DNA from: Empedobacter tilapiae
Lineage (GTDB): Bacteria; Bacteroidota; Bacteroidia; Flavobacteriales; Weeksellaceae
Assembly: GCF_004785645.1 (NCBI RefSeq)
Contig: NZ_SRPE01000001.1
Coordinates: 1-64,000, forward strand
Reading direction: 5' to 3'
DNA: 64,000 nucleotides
Shown: positions 33,155 to 42,858 of the stretch, in pieces
Layout of the letters: every line of letters begins with the position of its first letter
Numbering within the stretch: the first letter of the stretch is position 1
Position numbers and translations under genes: made by a program
Notes under the pieces: model-generated
Database searches by the model: none
The model's input: the letters and a program-made list of their open reading frames with translations, nothing else
What the model was told of the DNA's origin: nothing

Positions 33155-34561
33155 ATGAAAAAACTTTTATCTTTATTAATCTTGGGAGCAGCTGCTTGTG
33201 TGTCTGCCCAGACCAAGTTCGATGAAAAACCATTCAACAATAGTAAAAAAGAATTCAATGATTGGTCTGTCTCTTTATTTGGAGGAGGGAATTTATTCCA
33301 AGGATCTGATTTTCAATCTTGGATGGGAGGTGGACATTTTACACCTGGATATGATTTTCAATTTCAAGTGAATAAACAAATATCTCATGCTTTTGGTTTA
33401 AGTTTACAATACCAAATAGGACAAGTTAAAGGTGGAGCTACCATTGAAGATCAAATTTTAAGTAATTATGTTGGTTGGGCGAATTCAAAGACCAAATACC
33501 AAGCTGTTTCGGCTTTAATTGATATTAACGCTTCAAATCTTTTAAGACGTGTTGATAACAAAACTGAATTTAAATGGGCTATGCATTTATATGCAGGTGC
33601 TGGTTTTATAGGATATAAAGCATACAGAGATAATTACAAGGGTTCTGGTAATAATTATATGTTAATTACAGATCAACCTCTTGGTATTTATTCTTTCTTT
33701 GCTCAAGTTGGTACGGGTCTTCGTTATAAACTTAATGATAGATTCGATTTAGAAGCTCGTGCAATGTACGTATTAACTGGTGACGAAGAATTTGATGGCT
33801 CAGGTAAACCTATGCCTTATCATGATAATGGTGGTATGACTGCTGCTGATACTGAAGAAGGACGAGATGATAAAATGCTTACTTTCTCTTTAGGTTTGCA
33901 TTATAAAATTGGAAAACATAAAGATGCTTTACAATGGGTTTCTCCTATACATCTAAAACCTGTTATTGAACAAACTCCTTTTGAATGTATAGATGAAGAT
34001 AGAGATGGGGTATGTGATCAATGGGATAAATGTCCTGGAACTCCTGAAGGAATTCGTGTTGATGGTTCTGGATGTTCTTTAGATTCTGATGGAGATGGTG
34101 TTCCTGACAGTGAAGATAAATGTCCTACAATTCCTGGTCCACCAACAAATGGAGGTTGTCCAGAGAAAGTTGTAAGAATTTCGGGAGAAGATGTAGCTAC
34201 AACAATTAATGCTTATTTAGAAGGTATTGAGTTTGATTACAATTCTGATCGTATTAGAGAGCAATCTTACGAAAAATTAAACCATGCTGCGGAAGTATTA
34301 TTAGCTAACCCTGATTTCAAATTCGTAGTTGAAGGTCATACAGATGCTGCTGGAGGTGTAGATTACAACCAAAAATTATCTGAAAGACGTGCTGCTTCTG
34401 TTATTCGTTATTTAGCGAACAAAGGTGTAGATACTACTAAATTATCTTCTGTTGGAAAAGGAAAATCTGATTTAAAATGGCCAGAGTGTAACCCTGTTAC
34501 TAATTGTCCTGCATGGAAAAACCTAGAAAATAGACGAGTAATTTTCAAAGAAATTAAATAG
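33155..34561 (+). CDS. OmpA-family outer membrane protein with thrombospondin-3 repeats
   Basis: The 468-residue product has a signal peptide (about 19 residues, CVSAQ), an N-terminal beta-barrel (about 30-260), calcium-binding TSP type-3 repeats (DEDRDGVCDQWDKCPG, DSDGDGVPDSEDKCP) and a C-terminal OmpA-like peptidoglycan-binding domain (VEGHTDAAG, LSERRAASVIRYL). Major outer-membrane proteins of flavobacteria have this layout; it ties the outer membrane to the wall. It stands alone between its own promoter and terminator. Confidence 0.92.
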   Translation: MKKLLSLLILGAAACVSAQTKFDEKPFNNSKKEFNDWSVSLFGGGNLFQGSDFQSWMGGGHFTPGYDFQFQVNKQISHAFGLSLQYQIGQVKGGATIEDQILSNYVGWANSKTKYQAVSALIDINASNLLRRVDNKTEFKWAMHLYAGAGFIGYKAYRDNYKGSGNNYMLITDQPLGIYSFFAQVGTGLRYKLNDRFDLEARAMYVLTGDEEFDGSGKPMPYHDNGGMTAADTEEGRDDKMLTFSLGLHYKIGKHKDALQWVSPIHLKPVIEQTPFECIDEDRDGVCDQWDKCPGTPEGIRVDGSGCSLDSDGDGVPDSEDKCPTIPGPPTNGGCPEKVVRISGEDVATTINAYLEGIEFDYNSDRIREQSYEKLNHAAEVLLANPDFKFVVEGHTDAAGGVDYNQKLSERRAASVIRYLANKGVDTTKLSSVGKGKSDLKWPECNPVTNCPAWKNLENRRVIFKEIK

Positions 34562-34577
34562 TCTTATTTTATCATAC

Positions 34578-34612
34578 AAAAAAGCTCAGTTAAAATTAAC
34601 TGAGCTTTTTTT
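34578..34612. terminator. Bidirectional terminator after ompA-like gene
   Basis: AAAAAAGCTCAGTTAA pairs with TTAACTGAGCTTTTTT between convergent genes. Confidence 0.9.
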
Positions 34613-34646
34613 ATTGTTCTATTTTATTAAGTAATTTTAATCATAA

Positions 34647-36014
34647 TTAATCAAGGACAACAATTTGAGTTGAGTTAGATGAAACCTTATAAAGAAAATA
34701 CTTTAGCATATTCTTAATTTCTTCTGTTTCCTGGATTGGTATCAAAATATTGTGAATTTTATCTAATGATTTTATCTGATGATGAAATTCATAATAACCA
34801 TACCCCTTAAACTCATCATTTTCTATTAAATAAAATGACTTCTCTATTCCTTTTCTTCCTTTATCAATTATTAAAAATGTAGTTGAAGGATATTCTGTTG
34901 TTTTAATAAAATTTTCAATCCTTTTATTATAAACCTCTCTTGGCTCTTCTTTTATACAAGCTCCATTACATTTATTAACTTTATATTGAAAGCAAGACTC
35001 GTCCGATTTTATTCCAGCATTTACTTGTTGACAAAGATTATAATCTTTGATAATTTTTCCCAAAACATCTTTTGCACGCTCTTTTGTTTTGAATTTTAAA
35101 ACAGGTTGCACTTTTCTAACCTTACCAACTTCTAATCGAGAATAACCTCTCTTTGATTCCAAATAATACAAACCAAAAGGATAAGCTTTATTTTCAATCA
35201 ACCTTGCATTATACATTGGTTGGTTATTCAATATCTCATTATTTTCTTTTATAGCAGCTAAAAAACCACTTCCCGTTTCTTCAAATTTTACAGAACGAGT
35301 GTATCTTTTAAGTTTATTAGATTTCAATGTTTTAGAAGTGAATATTTGATTTACAGACCTTGCTATATTATTACTTCTACTGATATAAATTAATTCTTTT
35401 CTACTATTATATAAATAAAAAACACCTATAGAATTAGGTAAATTATCCAATAGCTTCTGATATTTAGAATGTGCTTTCTTAGGCTGTTTTAGACCCGTTT
35501 TTTTAATAATAATTTTCTGAGAATCTTTATCAATTAGCATTTTAAAGAGTGCAATAGTTGCACGCGCATCTCCCGAAGCCCTATGCCTATCTGTTACAAC
35601 AATTCCCAAAGATTGACAAAGCTTTCCTAATGAATAAGATGGTAATCCTGGAATAAGTTTTTCACTATACTCAAAAGTATCTATCCACTCCTTTTCATAA
35701 TTATAACCAAGTCGATCAAACTCCTGTTTTAACATCCTGTAATCAAACATAACATTATGTCCTACTAAAATACAGTCATCAGTTATCTCAACGATTCGTT
35801 TTGCTATTTCATGAAATTTAGGCGCACTAAGCACCATTTTATCCGAAATATGGGTTAATTTTTGTACGTATTGATCAATTTTTTTTTCTGGATTAACTAA
35901 TGATATAAACTGATCTACTATTTCTTTTCCATCATATTTATAAATTGCAATCTCTATAATTGATTCCTCTCCTACTTTACCGCCAGTCGCTTCTACATCT
36001 AAAATCGCGTACAC
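34647..36014 (-). CDS. DEDDh exonuclease fused to UvrC-like GIY-YIG domain
   Basis: The 455-residue protein starts with a DnaQ/PolC-like 3'-5' exonuclease (D6 and E8 in DVEATGG, HNVMFD, HRASGDARA: the DEDDh set), followed from about residue 190 by a domain aligned with the UvrC N-terminal GIY-YIG nuclease (GVFYLYN, LIYISRS, E in IKENNEILNNQ). The second motif reads YIS instead of YIG, so the nuclease may be weakened. Homologues (exonuclease/GIY-YIG, Cho-like) occur across Bacteroidota and are thought to act in DNA repair. The start lies 4 bases after the upstream gene. Confidence 0.85.
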   Translation of the reverse strand: MYAILDVEATGGKVGEESIIEIAIYKYDGKEIVDQFISLVNPEKKIDQYVQKLTHISDKMVLSAPKFHEIAKRIVEITDDCILVGHNVMFDYRMLKQEFDRLGYNYEKEWIDTFEYSEKLIPGLPSYSLGKLCQSLGIVVTDRHRASGDARATIALFKMLIDKDSQKIIIKKTGLKQPKKAHSKYQKLLDNLPNSIGVFYLYNSRKELIYISRSNNIARSVNQIFTSKTLKSNKLKRYTRSVKFEETGSGFLAAIKENNEILNNQPMYNARLIENKAYPFGLYYLESKRGYSRLEVGKVRKVQPVLKFKTKERAKDVLGKIIKDYNLCQQVNAGIKSDESCFQYKVNKCNGACIKEEPREVYNKRIENFIKTTEYPSTTFLIIDKGRKGIEKSFYLIENDEFKGYGYYEFHHQIKSLDKIHNILIPIQETEEIKNMLKYFLYKVSSNSTQIVVLD

Positions 36015-36018
36015 TTGC

Positions 36019-37548
36019 TTATTTTTTTCCTTTTAAAAAATTATTTAACATTTTCATTCCTAAATCAATTAGCTTTCTAGTTGCAGTACGACTTACATCA
36101 CGCACCACAGGATTATCTGTCCAATCTTTCTCTTTCGGAACTCTTTTGGTTGAAGTTGTTTTTGTAGTAGGTTTTTCTGTATTTTTTTGTTGTTCTAATT
36201 TCTGAGATAATATTTCATTTGCAGATTGTCTATTTATTTCTGAAGCATACCTATTTACTAAATCTGAACTAGAAACAATTGTATTAATTTCATCAAATGT
36301 CAGCACATCCATTCTCGAATTAGGTGCTCGCATATGTGTATAAGCTAAAGGCGTTGGAATCCCCTTTTCATCCAAAGCTGTAATAAACGCTTCTCCAATC
36401 CCTAGTTGGGTTATCACCTCGTTTGCTTTATAATAAGTTGTTGTTGGATAATTTTCAATTGCTTTTGTAATTTCTTTTCGATCTTTTGCTGTAAAACCTC
36501 TCAAAGCATGTTGAACTTTCAATCCCAATTGACTTAAAACCGCATCTGGAACATCTCCAGGAACTTGAGTAACAAAATATAATCCAACTCCTTTAGAACG
36601 AATTAGCTTAACCATTGTTTCAATTTGATTCAATAGAGCTTTAGTAGCCTCTTTAAAAATCAAATGTGCTTCATCAATAAAAATCACAAGTTTTGGTTTA
36701 TCAGAATCTCCTGATTCAGGGAATTGAGAATAAATTTTATTCAGTAAACTCAACATAAAAGTTGAGAATAAATTTGGTTGATTTTGAATATCAATTAAAC
36801 GAATAATATTAACAATTCCTTTACCATCCTTTGTTTTTAGTAAATCTTGAACATCAAAACTAGGTTCTCCAAAAAACTTAGTCGCTCCTTGTTGTTCTAA
36901 TGCTACAATTTTACGTAATATAGCTCCTAATGAAGCTGGGGCAATTGTTCCATAATTAGAATTCAACTCCGATTTACCTTCATCAGAATCTGTTACATAT
37001 TGCAAAACTCTTCTAATATCTTCTAAATCAATTAAAGGTAAATTACGATCTTCACAGTATTTAAAAATAATTGAGATTATACTTTCCTGAGTTTCATTTA
37101 ACTCTAATATTTTACTAAATAAAACTGGACCAAAATCACTTACGGTTGCACGTAATCTTACACCAGGTTCATCAGAAATTGACAAAAATTCTATTGGAGA
37201 GCCTTGTGGATCAAAAGGTAAATTGAGCGATTGCATTCTTTCTTGCGCATTTTTATCTTCCGAATTTGCAGGAGCTCCTATCCCAGATAAATCTCCTTTT
37301 ATATCCATCAACAATGTAGGAACACCTTTTAAAGAAAGTTGCTCAGCTATTATTTGCAAAGATTTTGTTTTACCTGTTCCTGTTGCTCCTCCTATTAATC
37401 CATGACGATTCATAGTTTTTAATGCAACAGAAATCTCGGCTTCTTCTACAATTTCTCCATCTAACTTAGCTTTGCCTAAAATTATTTTATCATTTTTATA
37501 AGAATAACGGCTTTGTATTTCTTGAATAAAACTTTCTTTCTGGTTCAT
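36019..37548 (-). CDS. HerA-like helicase/DUF853 P-loop ATPase
   Basis: The 509-residue protein has Walker A GATGTGKT at 54-61, DIKGDLSG after it and Walker B VIFIDEAHLIF near 290, the pattern of the HerA C-terminal-like/DUF853 family (E. coli YjgR). FtsK/HerA-type ATPases pump DNA or protein; the role of DUF853 is not settled. A poly-K/T-rich linker near residues 450-470 precedes a short conserved tail (VVRDVSRTATRKLIDLG). It lies 4 bases ahead of the exonuclease gene, so the two are probably co-transcribed. Confidence 0.88.
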   Translation of the reverse strand: MNQKESFIQEIQSRYSYKNDKIILGKAKLDGEIVEEAEISVALKTMNRHGLIGGATGTGKTKSLQIIAEQLSLKGVPTLLMDIKGDLSGIGAPANSEDKNAQERMQSLNLPFDPQGSPIEFLSISDEPGVRLRATVSDFGPVLFSKILELNETQESIISIIFKYCEDRNLPLIDLEDIRRVLQYVTDSDEGKSELNSNYGTIAPASLGAILRKIVALEQQGATKFFGEPSFDVQDLLKTKDGKGIVNIIRLIDIQNQPNLFSTFMLSLLNKIYSQFPESGDSDKPKLVIFIDEAHLIFKEATKALLNQIETMVKLIRSKGVGLYFVTQVPGDVPDAVLSQLGLKVQHALRGFTAKDRKEITKAIENYPTTTYYKANEVITQLGIGEAFITALDEKGIPTPLAYTHMRAPNSRMDVLTFDEINTIVSSSDLVNRYASEINRQSANEILSQKLEQQKNTEKPTTKTTSTKRVPKEKDWTDNPVVRDVSRTATRKLIDLGMKMLNNFLKGKK

Positions 37549-37581
37549 TATGATTGATTATAGAATAAATATAAGAAAAAT

Positions 37582-38622
37582 TTATTCTGAAAATTTATAT
37601 TTTACAACGACAGGATAATGATCCGAGAATTTTTTTCGAATAATATACGCCTCTACTGTTTTAAATTCTTTTGAATGAAACAAATAGTCGATTCTAATAG
37701 GAAATTTAAAACCATGAAAAGTTGTCGCATCTCCTTTCCCAACTTCAATAAACGAGTCTGTCAAATACTTTTTCAACTTTTCATATTCATACGAAACTGG
37801 TGTTGAATTAAGATCAGTTCCTAAAATAACTGGATGTCTTGAAGATGTAATATATGGAATAATTGCTTCTAATTGTTTTTGATGCTTTTGCATTCCTTTT
37901 ACCAATTTCAGTTCTACTTTTTTACTAGAAATTTCAGCCTTTTGAGAAGTATCTGATTGTATAATTTCTTTAACCATCTCTTTATCAATATACATTGGTT
38001 CAAGATATACATTGATTACACGAATAGTGTCCGTTCCTAAATCTATATCTGCATAAGCAGCAAGTCCATTTAATTCTTCGTTATTATCTGGTATAATTTT
38101 TTTTGTTTGAATAATTGGATATTTACTATAGATAGTTAACAAGCCATAAAATTCTGAGTAATAATCTTTGAATTCTTTATTCTTTAAGCTTTTTTGTTGC
38201 CCTTGATATGCTTCTTGAAGTAACATGATATCGGCTTTATTTTTAATTAAAAGCTCTTTTGTCCCTTCCTCTTTAAATCCATGAGTATTGTAGCTCAAAA
38301 CAGACAAATCTGCTTTTATATCCTTTACTTTATTGAATTGGATAATTGGATAAGAAAGATAAATTGGATAGAATAGTCCTGCAGAGAGAATTAAAATAAG
38401 TAAAAAATGGCGCCAACTAAAAATTAACCAATACAACAGAAACATTGTACCAAACGTAAATAAGATTGGAAAACCAATTGAAATAAAATTAAAATAAGGA
38501 ATCTCTGTAGGAGTGAAAATTTTATTCAAGTAAACACAATAAGCCACCAACAAAAAAACAATATTAATTGTTAGTATCAAACGATTAAAATAATTTAGTT
38601 TAAACTTATTGATTATACTCAT
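37582..38622 (-). CDS. Membrane-anchored endonuclease/exonuclease/phosphatase (EEP) family protein
   Basis: About 346 residues from the ATG at 38622, chosen because it falls one base after the rhomboid stop; a frame open to 38676 would overlap it by 50 bases. Three hydrophobic segments (about 15-95) precede an EEP domain with SYNTHGF, LLQEAYQG, GTDLNSTPVS and the terminal IDYLFHS and SDHYPVV motifs. The metal-binding and catalytic Asp and His of the fold are therefore present. Substrate (DNA, phospholipid or other phosphoester) unknown; the active domain should lie outside the cytoplasmic membrane. Confidence 0.85.
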   Translation of the reverse strand: MSIINKFKLNYFNRLILTINIVFLLVAYCVYLNKIFTPTEIPYFNFISIGFPILFTFGTMFLLYWLIFSWRHFLLILILSAGLFYPIYLSYPIIQFNKVKDIKADLSVLSYNTHGFKEEGTKELLIKNKADIMLLQEAYQGQQKSLKNKEFKDYYSEFYGLLTIYSKYPIIQTKKIIPDNNEELNGLAAYADIDLGTDTIRVINVYLEPMYIDKEMVKEIIQSDTSQKAEISSKKVELKLVKGMQKHQKQLEAIIPYITSSRHPVILGTDLNSTPVSYEYEKLKKYLTDSFIEVGKGDATTFHGFKFPIRIDYLFHSKEFKTVEAYIIRKKFSDHYPVVVKYKFSE

Positions 38623-38623
38623 T

Positions 38624-39511
38624 TTATCTACCTTCTCTAAATAGAAAATCTTTTTCTTCCTTTGATAAACTCTCATAACCTGAACGAGAAATCTTATCTA
38701 AAATTACATCTATTTTTTTCTGTTTTTCAACTTTTTGATGATTAAAATCGTAATCATCTTTCGGAACATTTGTTCGAGACGAGTTTGAAGAAGTGTTTTT
38801 ATATGTTTTAAAAGTTGACCTCTCTTTCTTCTTAAAAATTCCTTCTATTCTCGAAATAAAGTTACCTAAAAAATCATTCCCTTTCTCAAATTGTTTCATA
38901 TAAAGATAACCAAAAATAGCACCTCCTAGATGAGATATACTACCTCCTGCGTTTTGACTCGCTATAATATTATACACATCAAATGCAATAAATACATAAC
39001 CAATATACAACAAAGGAAATGAAGTTGGAATTAACAACAAACGAACTGGCATCTTTGGATTGTACGAGATCAAACCAAAAAACACAGCATATATTGCTGC
39101 TGAAGCACCAACTAACAGATGTGAATAATTGAAAACATTTTGAAACAATAAAAAGAAAATTCCACCAGTAATTCCACCAAAAATATAGAACGTAAATAGA
39201 TTGCTATTTTGAAATTGTTGTAAAAACATTTGGCCTACAAAATATAACAAAACCATATTCATTATTAAATGAAAAAGATTTCCATGCAACCAAGAATATG
39301 TAAGAATTTGCCAAGGCTTCAATAACAAATCATCGAAAGATGACAATGCAAACAAATCTGTTGTAGTGATAATTGTATTTGCTGCTGTTCGCAAAACAAA
39401 ATCAATAATTAACAATGTAAAAAAAACTACAACATTAATATAAATTAATTTTGTTGCACTACTTCCTGATGAATATTTAAGTTTTAGTTCTTCTAAGATA
39501 TTAGTTGCCAT
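38624..39511 (-). CDS. Rhomboid family intramembrane serine protease (second of two)
   Basis: The 295-residue product has six predicted hydrophobic segments, catalytic Ser in GASAAIYA, catalytic His in SHLGGAIFGY and WLHGNLFHLIMNM in the second helix. The C-terminal 80 residues are a basic, Ser/Lys-rich soluble tail. It cleaves membrane protein helices within the bilayer. It lies 3 bases after the neighbouring rhomboid gene and shares an operon with it and mutL. Confidence 0.9.
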   Translation of the reverse strand: MATNILEELKLKYSSGSSATKLIYINVVVFFTLLIIDFVLRTAANTIITTTDLFALSSFDDLLLKPWQILTYSWLHGNLFHLIMNMVLLYFVGQMFLQQFQNSNLFTFYIFGGITGGIFFLLFQNVFNYSHLLVGASAAIYAVFFGLISYNPKMPVRLLLIPTSFPLLYIGYVFIAFDVYNIIASQNAGGSISHLGGAIFGYLYMKQFEKGNDFLGNFISRIEGIFKKKERSTFKTYKNTSSNSSRTNVPKDDYDFNHQKVEKQKKIDVILDKISRSGYESLSKEEKDFLFREGR

Positions 39512-39514
39512 TTT

Positions 39515-40258
39515 TTAATTCCATCTATATAAATTCTTCTTCCAATGTCTTGCCAACAAGAAACCTATTAATCCTCCTCCTAAATGCGCAAAGTGAGCTA
39601 CATTTCCTATGTTTTGGTATCCCATATAAAACTCAATTAATACCATAACTGGAATAAAATATTTCGCTTTTACAGGAACAGGAAAAAAGATTAACATTAA
39701 TTTTTCGTCTGGATACAACACTGCGAAAGCCAATAATAGACCATAAATTGCACCAGAAGCACCAACCATATTACTCAAGTAATAACCCTGTAATTCTTTA
39801 GCATTAATATTACTATCAATTAAACCATTACTAAAATAAGATCCGTCTAAATTTCTAACAGAATATTGAAGTACTTTTGATATAGGAAACGATTGTGAAT
39901 TTAACATATCTTTTAACTGCTCTATCTGAAAATAATTTACAGCATTAAATAATATAAAACCACCTAAACCAGCTAATAAATATAACGTCAAAAATTTCTT
40001 TGGCCCAAAGGTTTGCTCTACAACAGAGCCAAACATCCACAACGCAAACATATTAAACAATATATGTGTAAAATCTGCATGCATAAACATATGCGTCAAA
40101 ATTTGCCAAAATTTGAAATTGGGGGACTCAGGATAAAAAGCACCTAAAATCACTCTCAAATCGATTTGCCTAGTCTGCATAAAAACAAATGTTGCAAAAA
40201 AGAACAAACCATTAATAATAAGTAAATTCTTTGTAATCGGTGGTATAGTTTGTCTCAT
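39515..40258 (-). CDS. Rhomboid family intramembrane serine protease (first of two)
   Basis: The 247-residue membrane protein has HADFTHILFNMFALW, catalytic Ser in GASGAIYG and His in AHFAHLGGGLIG. An extra loop of about 45 residues (SQSFPISKV to KELQGYYLS) lies between helices 3 and 4. It begins 3 bases after the mutL stop, and a second, diverged rhomboid gene follows; tandem rhomboids after mutL are common in flavobacteria (family knowledge). Confidence 0.92.
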   Translation of the reverse strand: MRQTIPPITKNLLIINGLFFFATFVFMQTRQIDLRVILGAFYPESPNFKFWQILTHMFMHADFTHILFNMFALWMFGSVVEQTFGPKKFLTLYLLAGLGGFILFNAVNYFQIEQLKDMLNSQSFPISKVLQYSVRNLDGSYFSNGLIDSNINAKELQGYYLSNMVGASGAIYGLLLAFAVLYPDEKLMLIFFPVPVKAKYFIPVMVLIEFYMGYQNIGNVAHFAHLGGGLIGFLLARHWKKNLYRWN

Positions 40259-40261
40259 CTC

Positions 40262-42046
40262 TTATTGTAATGTTTTTTTGATATCTGCCGTATTCATTTG
40301 AACAAAAATTGAACGTCCATACGGCGTATAATTTGGATTTGGTAACCTTAGCAATTCTTCTACCAAAGTTTGCATTTGCTCAGATTTTAACGAAATTCCT
40401 TTCTTAACAGCTGCATTTTTTGCTAATATTTTTGCAAAAGTATTTTCTAATTCAATTGATTCTTGATATTCTAATTCTTCTATAAAATCCATAAAGATAG
40501 AGACAACATCTTCTTGTTGTACATCTACAGGAATTGCATTTATCTGAATTATTTCTTCATCTAACGAAATATCAAAACCAAAACTTAGCAATTGATGCTC
40601 TACGTTAATTAATTTTTGACGATCATTCGGAGAAAGTTCTAATTCTATTGGGAAAAGCATTTGTTGCACCAAAGCACTTCCATTATTTGAATGTATAAAT
40701 TTTTCGAATAATATTTTTTGATGAGCTCTATGCTGATCAATAATTAACAATTCGCCACGATACTCAACTACCAAATATTGATTCATCCATTGAATAACTT
40801 CAAAACTATCTTGAAAATCTTCAGATTCAAATAATTGATGTGCATGATTATTTTCAATTTCTAACTCAACAGCATCTTTATAAAAATCCATATTCGCACG
40901 AATATCAGATGGTTTTGGTGCTCTTGTCTGTTGATGCTCAAAAGGATTAAAACTAGAATCTACCGTAATTTCAGGCATTTTAATTTCTGTATCTTCTGTC
41001 GCAGACGGAATAAAAGCCCAGTTCGGATCTTGTTCAAAATCTAACGAAGGTATCACATTAAATTGTCCTAAAGCGTGTTTTATAGCAGCTCTAAGGATCG
41101 TAAAAATCAATGCTTCATCTTCAAACTTTATTTCAGTTTTAGTTGGATGAATATTAATATCTATTTTAGATGGCTCTATCTCTAAATACAGAAAATAAGA
41201 CGGATTATAACCAGCTGGTAACAAACTTTCAAAAGCATCAACAATTGCATTATGTAAATATCCACTTCTAATAAATCTATTATTCACAAAGAAAAATTGT
41301 TCTCCACGAGATTTCTTTGCTGCATCTGGTTTACCTACAAACCCTTTCACTTTTACAATTTCTGTATCTTCTTCAACGGAAATAATTTGTGAACTTAATT
41401 TCTTCCCAAAAATTTGCGCAATACGTTGCTTCAAATTTCCCGCTTTCAGATGATATACCTCCGCATCATTGTGGTGTAAAAAGAAACTAATATTTTCGTG
41501 TGCCATCGAAACACGTTGAAATTCATCTTGAATATGACGAAATTCAACTTGATTTGATTTTAAAAAATTACGACGAGCAGGCACATTATAAAACAAATTT
41601 TTAACCGAAATAGACGTTCCCACTGGACAAACAATAGGATCTTGATTACGAACTTCTCCTCCTTCTATCACCAATTGCGAACCTACCTCATCATCTTCTC
41701 TACGCGTTTTTGTTTCTACTTGTGCTACTGCAGCTATAGAAGCTAAGGCTTCTCCACGAAAACCTTTTGTGTGAATATTGTAAATATCCTCTGTCTTTCT
41801 AATTTTAGACGTCGCATGGCGTTCAAAAGCCATTCGAACATCTGTCACACTCATTCCCGAACCATTATCAATCACTTGAATCAAACTTCTTCCAGCATCT
41901 TTTACAATAACTTGAATAGAAGTTGCACCAGAATCCACCGCATTTTCAATTAACTCTTTTATCACTGAAGCTGGTCTTTGTACAACTTCTCCTGCAGCAA
42001 TTTGATTTGCTACATGATCTGGCAGTAATTGGATAATATCGTTCAT
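40262..42046 (-). CDS. mutL: MutL, DNA mismatch repair protein
   Basis: The 594-residue GHKL ATPase couples MutS to strand removal. N-terminal motifs are ELIENAVDSGA, DNGSGM and KGFRGEAL. The C-terminal site that in endonuclease MutLs reads DQHA-x2-E-x4-E is DQHRAHQKILFE here, and the CPHGRP motif near the end is TPYGRS, so the latent endonuclease is probably absent or altered. It is first gene of mutL-rhomboid-rhomboid-EEP, with promoter box at 42097-42104 and the minisatellite further upstream. Confidence 0.94.
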   Translation of the reverse strand: MNDIIQLLPDHVANQIAAGEVVQRPASVIKELIENAVDSGATSIQVIVKDAGRSLIQVIDNGSGMSVTDVRMAFERHATSKIRKTEDIYNIHTKGFRGEALASIAAVAQVETKTRREDDEVGSQLVIEGGEVRNQDPIVCPVGTSISVKNLFYNVPARRNFLKSNQVEFRHIQDEFQRVSMAHENISFFLHHNDAEVYHLKAGNLKQRIAQIFGKKLSSQIISVEEDTEIVKVKGFVGKPDAAKKSRGEQFFFVNNRFIRSGYLHNAIVDAFESLLPAGYNPSYFLYLEIEPSKIDINIHPTKTEIKFEDEALIFTILRAAIKHALGQFNVIPSLDFEQDPNWAFIPSATEDTEIKMPEITVDSSFNPFEHQQTRAPKPSDIRANMDFYKDAVELEIENNHAHQLFESEDFQDSFEVIQWMNQYLVVEYRGELLIIDQHRAHQKILFEKFIHSNNGSALVQQMLFPIELELSPNDRQKLINVEHQLLSFGFDISLDEEIIQINAIPVDVQQEDVVSIFMDFIEELEYQESIELENTFAKILAKNAAVKKGISLKSEQMQTLVEELLRLPNPNYTPYGRSIFVQMNTADIKKTLQ

Positions 42047-42096
42047 CTTTTCGTATAAATTGATTTAATTTTGACTATTTTTTTAATCAAACTTTA

Positions 42097-42104
42097 CAAA
42101 TATA
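42097..42104 (-). promoter_or_regulatory. Predicted mutL promoter, -7 box TATATTTG
   Basis: Minus-strand TATATTTG, 51 bases before the mutL ATG, exact TAnnTTTG match. Confidence 0.6.
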
Positions 42105-42275
42105 CAAACAAATCTCTCTAACAGAGATATTGCAAAACCTATATATTATCAACATTCTATTGGATTGTTGATAAGTTTCATTTATTACATTGTTATAGTA
42201 AGTGCGCAATAAAATTTGATTATTTCAAAATAATTATAAATTTATCTCAATAAATAAACTCTTTAACAAACATGC

Positions 42276-42385
42276 GCTTCCGTTAACTCACCGATAGGCA
42301 TCCCTCAACTCACCGATGGGCATCCGTTAACTCTCCGATAGGCATCCCTCAACTCTCCGATAGGCATCCGTTAACTCTCCGAAGC
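42276..42385. repeat. 22-bp minisatellite, five units
   Basis: Five head-to-tail 22-bp units of the type GCATCC-GTTAACTC-TCCGATAG. Units alternate between CCGTTAACTC and CCCTCAACTC, giving a 44-bp higher-order period. The stretch is more GC-rich than its surroundings and lies in the 430-bp gap between mutL and the DUF2750 gene. No spacers, so not a CRISPR array. Confidence 0.9.
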
Positions 42386-42436
42386 GTATGTATTAGAACA
42401 CTGATAAGCAGCGGTTTTAAAGATTAGTTACAATCA

Positions 42437-42464
42437 TAAAAAAAGGCAGACAAATGTCTACCTA
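42437..42464 (-). terminator. Terminator of DUF2750 gene
   Basis: Minus strand: AGGTAGACA-TT-TGTCTGCCT followed by seven T. Confidence 0.8.
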
Positions 42465-42476
42465 ATTTTTAATAAT

Positions 42477-42857
42477 TTATTGATATTGTTCTAATTCATC
42501 TTTCAAATCTCTAGCAAATTCCTCTAAACTGACGACAAAACCAGTTTTATCTGTAGGGAAAACATTTAGTAACAAATTATTTTCATCAATATAATCAAAA
42601 AGAGTTTCTTCGAAATCATCAAAGGTCAATTCAATAATAATGCAATTTTCCCAGCCATCTGTTTTAGATAATTCAGCAAATTCTTTTGCAGACCAAATTG
42701 GAAGTAATTTTTTATCATCAATTGTAGAAATAGCATAATCTCCGTTAGAAAAAATAAACGTATAAGCAATTTCCCTGTCAGCAATTTTTCGAATAAAATA
42801 TTGATAACGTTCAAAAGGAGTTAACTTTAATATATTTTCTATTTCTTTTGGATGCAT
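42477..42857 (-). CDS. DUF2750 domain protein
   Basis: The 126-residue soluble protein matches the DUF2750 pattern: FERYQYFIRKIADRE early, LPIWSAKEFAEL near residue 55 and a C-terminal EFARDLKDELE helix. Function is not known for the family. It starts one base after the putP stop on the same strand and ends at its own terminator, so it is probably co-transcribed with putP. No signal peptide. Confidence 0.8.
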   Translation of the reverse strand: MHPKEIENILKLTPFERYQYFIRKIADREIAYTFIFSNGDYAISTIDDKKLLPIWSAKEFAELSKTDGWENCIIIELTFDDFEETLFDYIDENNLLLNVFPTDKTGFVVSLEEFARDLKDELEQYQ

Positions 42858-42858
42858 G

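Noticed and set aside
42276..42385. CRISPR array
   Set aside because: The 22-bp units are directly adjacent without spacers, and no cas genes are nearby; it is a minisatellite.
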